62,628 nt of DNA, from assembly GCA_017448355.1 (NCBI GenBank), contig JAFSLQ010000057.1, forward strand, positions 1 through 62,628. The letters run 5' to 3'. A program made the translations under genes and the position numbers. Below the pieces are notes generated by a model. The model did not search any database, was not told the origin of the DNA, and saw only the letters and a program-made list of their open reading frames with translations. The stretch's first letter is position 1. Each line of letters begins with the position of its first letter. The DNA is from Clostridia bacterium (GTDB taxonomy: Bacteria; Bacillota; Clostridia; Christensenellales; Borkfalkiaceae). Shown here in pieces: positions 19,605 to 27,656 of the stretch.

Positions 19605-19632
19605 TTGACTTTATTTACCGTTTGATTATAAT
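19605..19632 (+). promoter_or_regulatory. Promoter of htpG
   Basis: TTGACT (19605-19610), 16 bp, TATAAT (19627-19632). The CIRCE operator begins 5 bp later. Confidence 0.85.
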
Positions 19633-19637
19633 ATAAT

Positions 19638-19664
19638 TTAGCACTTTAAGTAAGAGAGTGCTAA
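19638..19664 (+). promoter_or_regulatory. CIRCE operator of htpG
   Basis: TTAGCACTT, 9 bp, GAGTGCTAA: CIRCE with one mismatch at the last base of the left arm. It lies between the -10 box and the htpG ribosome binding site, so HrcA binding should block transcription. Confidence 0.93.
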
Positions 19665-19687
19665 AAAACATCAGGAGATATCTTAAA

Positions 19688-21559
19688 ATGAAACAATTTA
19701 AAACCGAATCGAAAAGAATACTCGATTTAATGATTAACTCTATCTATACGAACAAAGAAATATTCCTTCGTGAACTTATTTCGAACGCGTCCGACGCGAT
19801 TGATAAACTTAAATTCATTTCGCTGACGGATACAAGCGTTAATTCCGACTTTAAAATAAATATCGCTGTGGATAAATCTGCGCGCACGCTTATAATAGAA
19901 GATAACGGCATCGGTATGACCGATAAGGATTTGGAAAAAAATCTCGGCACGATTGCGGAAAGCGGCACGCTTGCTTTCAAAAAGGCTAACGAAGGCAGCG
20001 ATAAAGAACTTATCGGGCAGTTCGGCGTAGGGTTTTATTCGGCGTTTATGGTTGCGGATAAAATCGCGGTGTACACAAAAGCCTACGGGGCGGATAAAGC
20101 CTACAAGTGGGAAAGCGCGGGTGCGGACGGCTACGATATTTCGGAAACCGAAAAAGACGGACTTGGCACAAAAATCGTGCTGAAATTAAAAGAAGACACC
20201 GAAGATTTCAAGTATTCCGATTTTTTGGAAGAATATAAGATAAACTCTCTTATAAAGCAGTATTCCGACTATATCCGTTATCCTATCGTAATGGAAATGA
20301 CGAAGAGCCGCAAAAAGGAAGGCAGTCCTAGCGATAAGCCCGAATACGAGAGTTATAAGGAAGCGGAAACCTTAAACAGTATGGTTCCCGTGTGGAAAAA
20401 ACCGAAGTCAGAAGTTAAGGACGAAGACCTTAACGAGTTTTATAAAAACGAATTCCACGACTATACCGACCCGTTAAAGAGTGTTTACGCTAAAATCGAA
20501 GGCGCGGTAAATTACGACGCGTTGTTGTTCTTTCCAAGCCGCGCACCCTTCGACTACTATTCCAAAGACTACAAGAAGGGCTTAAAACTTTATTCTAACG
20601 GCGTTATGATAATGGAAAAGTGTGAAGACCTTTTGCCCGATTACTTCGGGTTCGTGAAGGGGATAGTGGATAGTTCCGACCTTTCTTTAAATATCTCGCG
20701 TGAAATTTTGCAGCAGGACAGACAAGTTAAGGCAATAGCAAACGGTATAGAAAAGAAAATTTCCGCGGAACTTAAAAAGATGATGGATGAAGACCGTGAA
20801 ACTTATGAAAAACTGTTTGCGGAATTCGGACTTTCGATAAAATTCGGCGTGTACGCGGGCTTTGGTATGAATAAGGATAAACTTAAAGACTTACTTATGT
20901 TCTATTCGTCGAAGAAAGAAAAACTTGTGTCGCTAGCGGAATATGTAAAGGAACTGCCCGAAGGACAAAACGAAATTTATTACGCGTCGGGCGAGTCTTA
21001 CGAGAAGATAGCCAAACTTCCGCAGATAGAAAAAGCCAAAGAAAAGGGCGTCGAAATTTTGTTCTTCAAAGACGGCGTGGACGAATTTGTGGCGAAAATT
21101 TTAATGGATTACGACGGCAAAAAGTTCAAGTCGGTTGCGGAAGCGGACTTTTCTTTGGACACCGACACCGAAAAACAGGAACTCAAAGAAAAGAACGAGA
21201 AATATAAAGATTTATGCGCGGAAATTAAGGCAAACCTTGGCGATAAAGTTAAGGACGTAAGGCTTACTTCTAACCTTAAAACCTATCCCGTATGCTTGAT
21301 TTCGGACGGCGCGGTTTCTATCGAGATGGAAAAGGTCTTAAACTCTATGCCGAACGCCGACGGCAGCGTTAAAGCAGACAAGGTTTTGGAAATAAGCGCC
21401 GAACACAAGATTTTATCTAAACTCGAAACGCTTTATAACGAAGACAAAGACACACTTAAAAAGTATTCGACCGTATTATATGAACAGGCGCGCATTTTAG
21501 AAGGTTTATCCATTGACGACGTTCCCGCGTTCGTCGGTGCTCTTTCGGATATTATGTAA
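19688..21559 (+). CDS. htpG: Molecular chaperone HtpG (Hsp90)
   Basis: Bacterial Hsp90, an ATP-dependent dimeric chaperone of 623 residues. The GHKL ATPase domain shows FLRELISNASDA (about 25-36), DNGIGM and GQFGVGFYSAFMVA, followed by middle and C-terminal dimerisation domains of normal length. I start it at the ATG 19688, 10 nt after aggag. An upstream in-frame GTG at 19658 lies inside the CIRCE operator and is not credible. Control by HrcA differs from Bacillus subtilis, where htpG is outside the HrcA regulon. Confidence 0.97.
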   Translation: MKQFKTESKRILDLMINSIYTNKEIFLRELISNASDAIDKLKFISLTDTSVNSDFKINIAVDKSARTLIIEDNGIGMTDKDLEKNLGTIAESGTLAFKKANEGSDKELIGQFGVGFYSAFMVADKIAVYTKAYGADKAYKWESAGADGYDISETEKDGLGTKIVLKLKEDTEDFKYSDFLEEYKINSLIKQYSDYIRYPIVMEMTKSRKKEGSPSDKPEYESYKEAETLNSMVPVWKKPKSEVKDEDLNEFYKNEFHDYTDPLKSVYAKIEGAVNYDALLFFPSRAPFDYYSKDYKKGLKLYSNGVMIMEKCEDLLPDYFGFVKGIVDSSDLSLNISREILQQDRQVKAIANGIEKKISAELKKMMDEDRETYEKLFAEFGLSIKFGVYAGFGMNKDKLKDLLMFYSSKKEKLVSLAEYVKELPEGQNEIYYASGESYEKIAKLPQIEKAKEKGVEILFFKDGVDEFVAKILMDYDGKKFKSVAEADFSLDTDTEKQELKEKNEKYKDLCAEIKANLGDKVKDVRLTSNLKTYPVCLISDGAVSIEMEKVLNSMPNADGSVKADKVLEISAEHKILSKLETLYNEDKDTLKKYSTVLYEQARILEGLSIDDVPAFVGALSDIM

Positions 21560-21583
21560 AACAATCTTATAAGGAATAATTTT

Positions 21584-24184
21584 ATGGCGGCAAAACCACA
21601 AATTTCACAGGAGAAAGCGGCGCTTAAACTCGTCGATATAGTAAAGACTTACGGCGAAGGCGAAAACGCCGTGAAAGCGCTTAAAGGCGTTTCTCTCTCT
21701 TTCCGTAAAAACGAGTTCGTGTCTATATTAGGACCTTCCGGTTGCGGCAAAACCACGCTATTAAATATCGTAGGCGGTCTTGACCGCTACACTTCGGGCG
21801 ACCTTATTATAAACGGAGTTTCCACCAAGGAATATAAAAGCAGCGACTGGGATACCTACCGTAACAACAGTATAGGTTTTGTGTTCCAGAGTTATAATCT
21901 TATTCCGCACCAAACGGTGCTGTCTAACGTAGAACTCGCGCTTACGCTGTCCGGCGTAAGCAAAGCGGAGCGCCACAAAAGAGCAAAGCAAGTGCTTAAA
22001 AAAGTGGGGCTTAAAGGACAGGAAAACAAAAAGCCAAACCAACTTTCGGGCGGGCAGATGCAAAGGGTAGCGATTGCCCGCGCACTTGTAAACGACCCCG
22101 AAATTATCCTTGCCGACGAGCCGACGGGCGCGCTTGACACCGAAACGAGTGTGCAGGTGTTGGATTTATTGAAAGAAGTCGCGCGCGACCGCCTTGTCAT
22201 TATGGTAACCCATAACCCCGAACTTGCCAAAAAATACTCGACGCGCATAATCAATCTTTTAGACGGCGAAAAGACGGGCGATACAGACGAGTTTACGGAG
22301 ACGGAAACGCCCGAAGTTAATGCGGTAAACGCGCAAAAAGCCGACAAAAAGCAAAAGGGCAAAGCGGCGATGAAGCTAACGACGGCTTTTGCGTTGTCCT
22401 TTTCAAATCTTCGCACCAAAAAGGGCAGAACCACGCTTACGTCAATCGCGGGGAGTATAGGCATTATCGGAATTGCCTTAGTGCTTGCGGTATCAACGGG
22501 GTTTTCGGGCTATATTCATCAGTTGCAGTCGGATACGCTTTCGACTTATCCGTTGACGGTGTCCGAAGCGACCATTGACCTTGAAGATTTCCAAAAACTC
22601 GGCAGTTATATGACGGAAGACGAAAAAAATGCGCAACGGCTGACAGACCTTGTCTATTCGCGCGCGCTCTTCGGCGACCTTACGAATATGCTTAAAAGCA
22701 ATAAAATCACCGACGAATACGTGTCTTACGTTGAAGACTATGCGCAAAAAGCCAACGAAGACGCGATAAAGAAAGGCGATACTTGGAAATATTGCGTTCA
22801 AAAGGGCTACGGTATGGACGTAAACGACTATATCTTTTCCGATATAGGTTTTAACTTTAACAGCAGTTCGGAAGGTTTGAAGTCTCAGCATAACGTTATG
22901 TCAGTCAATACGCTTATTCAAGCGATACTTCATATGTTTGATGCCGAAATGGCTAAAACCGATATGAATATATCCGCGAGTTTCGTGCGAGAGTATATTC
23001 CGACTATCTGCGAAATTCCCGATAATGATACGCTTATTTCGTCGCAGTACGAACTTTTGACGGGCGACTGGGCAAAAACCGAAAACGAACTTTTACTCGT
23101 TGTGGACAGATATAACCGCGTGCCGGATATTACGCTTGCCGTGTTAGGCTTTAAAACGATTGAAGGCTTAGACGGGTATAACGCTAAATTTGACGAAAAA
23201 GAGAAATTTACTTTTGAAGACGTGATGAAAAAAGAGTTTTATTACGTCAACAATACCGATAGATACGTTGAAAACGACGGCACGTTTTTCAGCAGGATTT
23301 ACGCGCCCGACGCGGGAAGCGCAACGCTTTTTGTCCCCGCAGTTCCCGCCACGGCGACTAAACTTAAAGTAACGGGCGTGGTACGCCTTAAAGAAGACGT
23401 ACAGCAGGGCGTGTTGCAGGCAGGCATCGCATATACTTCCGCCTTTGTAAAGCGTCTTTTGACCGACCCGAAAAACATTAATTCTCCGATAGTAAGGGCG
23501 GCAAAAGCCGAAGATAACACGTCGAAAACGGTTAAAGTAATAAACCCCGTAATGTACGGTATGGGTTATAATACTACCGTCAATTATACCCTTCGCGGCT
23601 TAGCGGGCGACGACACCGTGAGTAAAATTTATATCTATTCTAAGGGCTATCAGGAAAAAGAAGATATAAAAGCATACCTTAACGCGTGGAACGATACGCA
23701 CGAAAACGAAGAAGATAAAGTGCATTATTCCGACTCGACCGAAATGTTGTTTTCGGCAATGAATTCAATCGTCGACGGCGTTAAAATCGTTCTTATAGCA
23801 TTTACCGCGATATCTCTCGTCGTGTCAAGCATAATGATAGGAATAATAACCTACGTTTCGGTCGTGGAACGCACCAAAGAAATAGGGGTACTCCGTTCAC
23901 TCGGCGCGAGAAAGAAAGATATTTCGCGTATATTTAATGCCGAAACTTTTCTGATAGGGCTTTTTGCCGGGATTATCGGCGTCGGAATATCGTATTTACT
24001 CACTATTCCGATAAATTTAATCATAAATCATTTTCTGGCGAACGCTGGCGCGATTGCCGCGCTTAAAATTACGGACGCGCTTATTCTTGTCGTAGTAAGT
24101 TTTATACTCACGCTTATCGCGGGCGTAATCCCCGCGCGGATTGCGGCAAAGAAAGACCCCGTCGTAGCACTTAGAACAGAATAA
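21584..24184 (+). CDS. MacB-like ABC transporter, ATPase fused to FtsX-type permease
   Basis: One 866-residue polypeptide carries both transporter halves. The ATPase domain (about 12-230) has Walker A GPSGCGKT, signature [15 protein letters not shown], Walker [12 protein letters not shown] and the switch His in VTHNPE. After a charged linker (230-265) come a first membrane span (about 283-305), a large extracytoplasmic domain (about 306-730), and three C-terminal spans with the FtsX motif ([19 protein letters not shown]). The fold is that of type VII (MacB) mechanotransmission ABC proteins. In Gram-positives such fusions export peptides or sense antibiotics; the substrate here is unknown. Confidence 0.93.
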   Translation: MAAKPQISQEKAALKLVDIVKTYGEGENAVKALKGVSLSFRKNEFVSILGPSGCGKTTLLNIVGGLDRYTSGDLIINGVSTKEYKSSDWDTYRNNSIGFVFQSYNLIPHQTVLSNVELALTLSGVSKAERHKRAKQVLKKVGLKGQENKKPNQLSGGQMQRVAIARALVNDPEIILADEPTGALDTETSVQVLDLLKEVARDRLVIMVTHNPELAKKYSTRIINLLDGEKTGDTDEFTETETPEVNAVNAQKADKKQKGKAAMKLTTAFALSFSNLRTKKGRTTLTSIAGSIGIIGIALVLAVSTGFSGYIHQLQSDTLSTYPLTVSEATIDLEDFQKLGSYMTEDEKNAQRLTDLVYSRALFGDLTNMLKSNKITDEYVSYVEDYAQKANEDAIKKGDTWKYCVQKGYGMDVNDYIFSDIGFNFNSSSEGLKSQHNVMSVNTLIQAILHMFDAEMAKTDMNISASFVREYIPTICEIPDNDTLISSQYELLTGDWAKTENELLLVVDRYNRVPDITLAVLGFKTIEGLDGYNAKFDEKEKFTFEDVMKKEFYYVNNTDRYVENDGTFFSRIYAPDAGSATLFVPAVPATATKLKVTGVVRLKEDVQQGVLQAGIAYTSAFVKRLLTDPKNINSPIVRAAKAEDNTSKTVKVINPVMYGMGYNTTVNYTLRGLAGDDTVSKIYIYSKGYQEKEDIKAYLNAWNDTHENEEDKVHYSDSTEMLFSAMNSIVDGVKIVLIAFTAISLVVSSIMIGIITYVSVVERTKEIGVLRSLGARKKDISRIFNAETFLIGLFAGIIGVGISYLLTIPINLIINHFLANAGAIAALKITDALILVVVSFILTLIAGVIPARIAAKKDPVVALRTE

Positions 24185-24203
24185 AAAACCATTTAAAATT
24201 TAA

Positions 24204-24233
24204 GCGCGCCACCGCAAAATTGCGGTGGCGCGC
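24204..24233 (+). terminator. Shared terminator between convergent genes
   Basis: A 13-bp perfect stem (GCGCGCCACCGCA and complement) with a 4-nt loop. It lies between the ABC gene and the opposing DUF4037 gene and can end both transcripts, although T runs are weak on both sides. Confidence 0.75.
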
Positions 24234-24249
24234 AGTTTAATTGAAAAAA

Positions 24250-25188
24250 TTATATGCCTTCAAAAACGTTCATATTGCGAAGTTCTACGTCTTCAATCGT
24301 ATCTAAAATCGCAAATGCGTGCGTGTCTAAATTGTTGCAAGTGGCAGTAGTGATTTTTTGCGCCTTAAATTCGTCGGTGATGATAGTCGCTATGTCCTGT
24401 ATTATTTCTCGTTTTTCCAACGCTTCTTTGCGGGAGTTCCCGAGTTCAGTTAAGCCCGTCAACGCAAATTCTAAGTCCGATAATTTTTCTAAATCCCGCA
24501 TACCGCGGTACGCCCACTTGTAAAACGGTTCAAATACGTTGTTAAGTAAGTAAATCACCGAAACCGTGTGTTTAACAAATTCAAAAAGCGCAAGACTGGC
24601 CGCGCCCGTCTCTTCGCGCTTTATTAAGCGTTCGTAATTATAAGTTCCCGATTGCGCCATAATCGCCGCGTGCGCGGAAATCTTTTTGCGACGTATATCT
24701 TCGGGATAACCCTTTTTTAATATTTCGCGTATCTCGGAAAATTTACCTAAATCGTCGCGGTATACTTCGCCCGAAACCGCCGCGCGTAAAGACGCCGAAG
24801 GCGTATATAGCCACCGTTTATTGCTGTCGGGTGCGGAGTTCGCACCGAGAAGTTTAGTGTAAAAATCGTCTATCACTATAACTCCGCGCCTGTTCCCGCC
24901 CGCGGGGGAAACGATAGAACGCTTAACGCCCATAAACTCTTTGGGGAGTTTCGCGTACGCGCGCGAAAGTTTAAAACCGTAATCACGCTCGGCTTCCGGC
25001 GTAATCCACATACAAAACCCCGCTTCAAAGTCGTGGTCGCGTGAAAATTCGTCGTCGTATCCAAGGCACTCCGAACCTTCGCCCGCAAGCCCCACCGCAA
25101 TTTCGCCGATTTTATCGGGAAACTCTTTTTCAAGCATCGGCTTGCCGTATTGAAGATAAAATTCCCTTGAAAGTTCAAGACCGTTCAT
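24250..25188 (-). CDS. DUF4037 protein, nucleotidyltransferase-like
   Basis: This 312-residue protein matches the DUF4037 family by its N-terminal block: AGEGSECLGYDDEFSRDHDF at about 34-53. The GS pair and the DHD triad recall the GSx(n)DxD active site of nucleotidyltransferases, but no substrate is known. The rest is mostly helical. It starts inside the preceding gene (14-nt overlap, 25175-25188), so the two are translated as a pair from one mRNA. No membrane span or signal peptide is seen. Its fixed partnership with a TPR protein suggests a shared complex; that is inference. Confidence 0.8.
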   Translation of the reverse strand: MNGLELSREFYLQYGKPMLEKEFPDKIGEIAVGLAGEGSECLGYDDEFSRDHDFEAGFCMWITPEAERDYGFKLSRAYAKLPKEFMGVKRSIVSPAGGNRRGVIVIDDFYTKLLGANSAPDSNKRWLYTPSASLRAAVSGEVYRDDLGKFSEIREILKKGYPEDIRRKKISAHAAIMAQSGTYNYERLIKREETGAASLALFEFVKHTVSVIYLLNNVFEPFYKWAYRGMRDLEKLSDLEFALTGLTELGNSRKEALEKREIIQDIATIITDEFKAQKITTATCNNLDTHAFAILDTIEDVELRNMNVFEGI

Positions 25189-25999
25189 AAATTTCTTTCG
25201 CCTCCTTAAAAAAATCGTCCGCGATTTTATCGTAGCCGAAGTACTTAAAACTCGGCGCGCACTTATCTAAAACGTAGGCATAGTACCCGTTTTTAACGTT
25301 CTCTTCGTCATTTAAAAGGTCGTAAGCCTTAAAAAGACAGTCGGTTATTTTTTTAGTATCGCCCGTTTTTTCGTAAAAATGCGCAAGGTTTACGTAGGTT
25401 ATGGCAGTATCGGGTTTTCCGCCTTTAATTTTTTCCATAACGGAAAGTGCCTTAAAGTAGCACTCTTCCGCCTTTTTATAGTCGCCCGCGTCGGTAAGCG
25501 CCAACGCGTAGTTATTGTAAAACCCGCCGAATCGCTCGTCCGCACTATCTAAATTCGCTGTGTATATCGCAAGCGTTTTTTCGTATAAGGGAAGGGATAA
25601 ATCGAATTTTCCCACCGCTTTATAAGTAGTCGCGGCGTTTAAGTAAACGGTCGCGCTCGACACCGTGTCGCCGAGTTTTAACTCGTTAATGAGAATAAGC
25701 GCGCGGGAAATAGCGCGCAAAGCGTTCTGGTTATCGCCGTTTTTGCGGTATAGCCCCAAAAGTTCGTCCACGACGGAAAGTTCGCCGCTTTTATCAAGTA
25801 AATCTCTCGCTTCTTTTTCCCAGTACTCTAAATGTCTTTTCGCGCCCGTAAGGTCGTTTTTATTAAAGTATTCGTCCGCCTTCTCTATAACCCGCTTAAC
25901 GGGGATGCGCCCTTTTGCTGTAGCAAGTTCGGGGTTATAAAATTCTTTGCCGCCGCATAACGCACAAGACGGTTCTTTGTAGTCAAATTCGTCAATCAT
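25175..25999 (-). CDS. Tetratricopeptide-repeat protein with an N-terminal Cys pair
   Basis: The 274-residue protein begins with a short segment holding CALCGG (residues 12-17), like half of a zinc knuckle, then about five TPR units between 30 and 260 (for example GKFDLSLPLYEKTLAIYTA and GDYKKAEECYFKALSVMEK). TPRs mediate protein-protein contacts. It is the promoter-proximal gene of a two-gene unit with DUF4037. Its ATG (25999) has no ribosome binding site and is 7 nt from the -10 box (26011-26006), so the message is probably leaderless. Confidence 0.85.
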   Translation of the reverse strand: MIDEFDYKEPSCALCGGKEFYNPELATAKGRIPVKRVIEKADEYFNKNDLTGAKRHLEYWEKEARDLLDKSGELSVVDELLGLYRKNGDNQNALRAISRALILINELKLGDTVSSATVYLNAATTYKAVGKFDLSLPLYEKTLAIYTANLDSADERFGGFYNNYALALTDAGDYKKAEECYFKALSVMEKIKGGKPDTAITYVNLAHFYEKTGDTKKITDCLFKAYDLLNDEENVKNGYYAYVLDKCAPSFKYFGYDKIADDFFKEAKEIYERS

Positions 26000-26005
26000 A
26001 CCTAT

Positions 26006-26034
26006 ATTTTAACACCAAAACGGCTTTCCGTCAA
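26006..26034 (-). promoter_or_regulatory. Promoter of the TPR-DUF4037 pair, inside the upstream terminator
   Basis: On the minus strand TTGACG (26034-26029), 17 bp, TAAAAT (26011-26006). The -35 box falls in the loop and arm of the hairpin that ends the lipoprotein transcript. Predicted transcription start coincides with the ATG at 25999. Confidence 0.75.
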
Positions 26035-26047
26035 TACCGGAAAGCCG
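26021..26047 (-). terminator. Terminator after the lipoprotein gene
   Basis: On the minus strand a 10-bp stem (CGGCTTTCCG / CGGAAAGCCG) with a 7-nt loop, followed by TTTTGGTGTT. Confidence 0.75.
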
Positions 26048-26061
26048 TCGATTATTTTTAA

Positions 26062-26574
26062 TTATATATTACAATAGTGTTCCGTTGTAATAGGTATTAA
26101 CTCTGCTGTTCCAAAGTCGCTTAATAAATATTTGTGAAGTATTATTTGTGCCGCCTGTATAACAGCGTCGAGTTTTTTCGACGCAACATTTGCGTCGTAA
26201 TCTTTGTAAGATATAATAAGTACGGTTTCTCCGCCGTGTATTATGTCGATTGAATTTGCTTTTATGCCACCGTATTCGTTGTATTGTGTCATATCGTAAT
26301 TATACTTTTCGTATGTTTGGCGGTATACTTCGTCTGCTTTGTCGATAGTGTACGAACTGAGAATTAACTCTATTGCTGTATGTAGATAATTTGTTGAAAA
26401 CTTTTTACCTACTGCTGCGCTATCATTTGTTTTGATAATAAAAATCATAGGTATGGTTTCGGTATAAAGTGTTTTGTTGTTTTTATCGTCATTATTGTTG
26501 CCACAACCTATAAAATTAACGGAACAACAAACGCAGACTAAACTTAAAGCCAAAATCGTAAATATTTTTTTCAT
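26062..26574 (-). CDS. Small secreted lipoprotein, unknown function
   Basis: This is a 170-residue predicted lipoprotein. The start is the ATG at 26574, 6 nt after AAAGGAG; a frame-compatible ATG six codons upstream has no ribosome binding site. The signal peptide is MKKIFTILALSLVCVCC followed by a lipobox FIGC with Cys24 as lipidation site, then an Asn/Asp/Lys-rich tether. The mature domain is mixed alpha/beta with no recognised family. It is transcribed divergently from an XRE regulator, with an inverted-repeat operator over its transcription start, so it is probably repressed by that regulator. Base composition is lower in GC than the neighbours. Confidence 0.75.
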   Translation of the reverse strand: MKKIFTILALSLVCVCCSVNFIGCGNNNDDKNNKTLYTETIPMIFIIKTNDSAAVGKKFSTNYLHTAIELILSSYTIDKADEVYRQTYEKYNYDMTQYNEYGGIKANSIDIIHGGETVLIISYKDYDANVASKKLDAVIQAAQIILHKYLLSDFGTAELIPITTEHYCNI

Positions 26575-26615
26575 TTTTATCTCCTTTTGCACTAAAATTT
26601 TGCATTAAACAATAA

Positions 26616-26639
26616 TTTATACTAAAATATTAGTATAAA
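26616..26639. promoter_or_regulatory. Inverted-repeat operator at the lipoprotein transcription start
   Basis: A 10-bp perfect inverted repeat, TTTATACTAA-AATA-TTAGTATAAA. It overlaps the predicted start of the lipoprotein mRNA. A second, imperfect copy lies at 26678-26695. The adjacent XRE protein is the obvious ligand. Confidence 0.7.
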
Positions 26640-26642
26640 AAC

Positions 26643-26671
26643 ATTATATATGACAAATATTTCTATGTCAA
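26643..26671 (-). promoter_or_regulatory. Promoter of the lipoprotein gene
   Basis: On the minus strand TTGACA (26671-26666), 17 bp, TATAAT (26648-26643), a full consensus promoter framed by the two operator copies. Confidence 0.88.
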
Positions 26672-26677
26672 ACGTTT

Positions 26678-26695
26678 TTACCAAAATATTAGTAA
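26678..26695. promoter_or_regulatory. Second operator copy next to the XRE gene
   Basis: TTACCAA-AATA-TTAGTAA, the same half-site and spacer as the operator at 26616-26639 with one arm mismatch. It is 22 bp before the regulator's ATG, suited to autoregulation. Confidence 0.6.
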
Positions 26696-26717
26696 GATAA
26701 AACGGGAGAACAGAGAA

Positions 26718-26990
26718 ATGAACAGAATAAAAGATTTGAGAGAAGATAGGGATTTAAGGCAAAGCGACCTTGCAAAAATGGTAGGGATTGACCAACGGAC
26801 GATTTCTAATTACGAAACGGGCAAGTCTAACCCCGACAGTTATGCATTAATACGTTTAGCGGATTTTTTTAACGTTTCGATAGATTATTTAGTGGGGAGA
26901 GTAAAACAGGATTTTTACAGGGCGGAAGATAAAAAAAGGTTTATAGAAAGCATACAGCAATCGTTGGAAGAATTGAAAAAAATGATATAA
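26718..26990 (+). CDS. XRE-family transcriptional regulator
   Basis: This 90-residue protein has a Cro/CI helix-turn-helix at about 4-60: RIKDLREDRDLRQSDLAK, then GIDQRTISNYETGKSNP, where the recognition helix lies, and DYLVGR at the end of the domain. A short amphipathic helix (66-90) probably dimerises it. The ATG at 26718 follows cgggaga. Length equals that of many stand-alone regulators in gut Clostridia. It is divergent from the lipoprotein gene and flanked by two related inverted repeats, so it most likely represses itself and the lipoprotein. Confidence 0.9.
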   Translation: MNRIKDLREDRDLRQSDLAKMVGIDQRTISNYETGKSNPDSYALIRLADFFNVSIDYLVGRVKQDFYRAEDKKRFIESIQQSLEELKKMI

Positions 26991-26998
26991 AAAATTCG

Positions 26999-27022
26999 GG
27001 GCTGGCGTGTACACGCCAGCCC
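26999..27022 (-). terminator. Shared terminator of the convergent XRE and ECF genes
   Basis: A perfect 24-bp palindrome (GGGCTGGCGTGT and its complement). On the minus strand it is followed by CGAATTTTTT, so it best ends the ECF gene; it may also stop the XRE transcript. Part of the motif (GCGTGT..ACACGC) is repeated at 27040-27057. Confidence 0.75.
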
Positions 27023-27047
27023 GTAATAGTTTATAGTTGGGCGTGTT

Positions 27048-27563
27048 TTACACGCCGTCTTTACTTGTATATTCTTCAAAAATTTCGCGTAATCGGAATT
27101 TGTAGCAAAGTGGGAGTGCCACCACTACGCCGACTGCCGCTTGCAACGCTTCTAACGGGAGTTTAGCAAGTGCCGCTTCTTTTGCAGAGTAAAATAAAAT
27201 AGCAAAGTACGAATACCCGAACGCCATTATAAAAATCCCGATTATACAGCCGATTAGCGAAGAAATAGCGGGGCGTTTACGCATTATATAATGCGAAAAA
27301 ACCGAAATTATCACGACTTGCACCGTTCGGACAATAAGCGATACCACCATCGCTTGCGGGTAAAACAACATATCGCCCAAAAACGCACCTACGCCGCCCG
27401 CAACCGCCGCATAAAACGGCGTAAGCAAAATTCCCGCCATACATACGGCAATATCCGTCAGATATAAATTCGCAAACCCCAAGGGGATATGGAACGCGCC
27501 GATACTTGCGGTTATAGCCGTAAGTATCGCGGTAAACGTTATTTGCCTTAAAGTAATTTTCAT
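27048..27563 (-). CDS. ECF transporter substrate-binding (S) component
   Basis: This 171-residue hydrophobic protein has six predicted membrane spans, the usual size and topology of energy-coupling-factor S components that capture vitamins for a shared EcfAAT energising module (not in this window). The N-terminal block ITFTAILTAITASIGAFHIP and GFANLYLTD fit that superfamily. It is divergent from, and shares overlapping promoters with, a MocR-type regulator. MocR proteins such as PdxR use pyridoxal phosphate, so vitamin B6 or a related compound is the best guess for substrate; this is inference from context only. Confidence 0.8.
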   Translation of the reverse strand: MKITLRQITFTAILTAITASIGAFHIPLGFANLYLTDIAVCMAGILLTPFYAAVAGGVGAFLGDMLFYPQAMVVSLIVRTVQVVIISVFSHYIMRKRPAISSLIGCIIGIFIMAFGYSYFAILFYSAKEAALAKLPLEALQAAVGVVVALPLCYKFRLREIFEEYTSKDGV

Positions 27564-27577
27564 CTTATTTTATCCCG

Positions 27578-27625
27578 TTGACAATCTTCGCAAAATAGTA
27601 TACAATATATTTTGATAATATTCAA
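27578..27625. promoter_or_regulatory. Overlapping divergent promoters of mocR and the ECF gene
   Basis: Plus strand: TTGACA (27578-27583), 17 bp, TACAAT (27601-27606) for mocR. Minus strand: TTGAAT (27625-27620), 17 bp, TATACT (27602-27597) for the ECF gene. The two -10 boxes overlap, so the promoters exclude each other. Confidence 0.8.
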
Positions 27626-27656
27626 TATCCAAAAACAGAAAATTTTATATAATCAG

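Noticed and set aside
19658-19687. Longer htpG start at GTG 19658
   Set aside because: It lies inside the CIRCE operator and adds residues not found in HtpG; ATG 19688 has a good ribosome binding site.
27040-27057. Hairpin GGCGTGT/ACACGCC at the end of the ECF gene as a separate terminator
   Set aside because: Short, overlaps the coding end, and the stronger palindrome at 26999-27022 follows it.
27612-27656. TTG start for the MocR regulator at 27612
   Set aside because: It lies at the predicted transcription start and is a weak codon; the winged helix begins well after ATG 27657.
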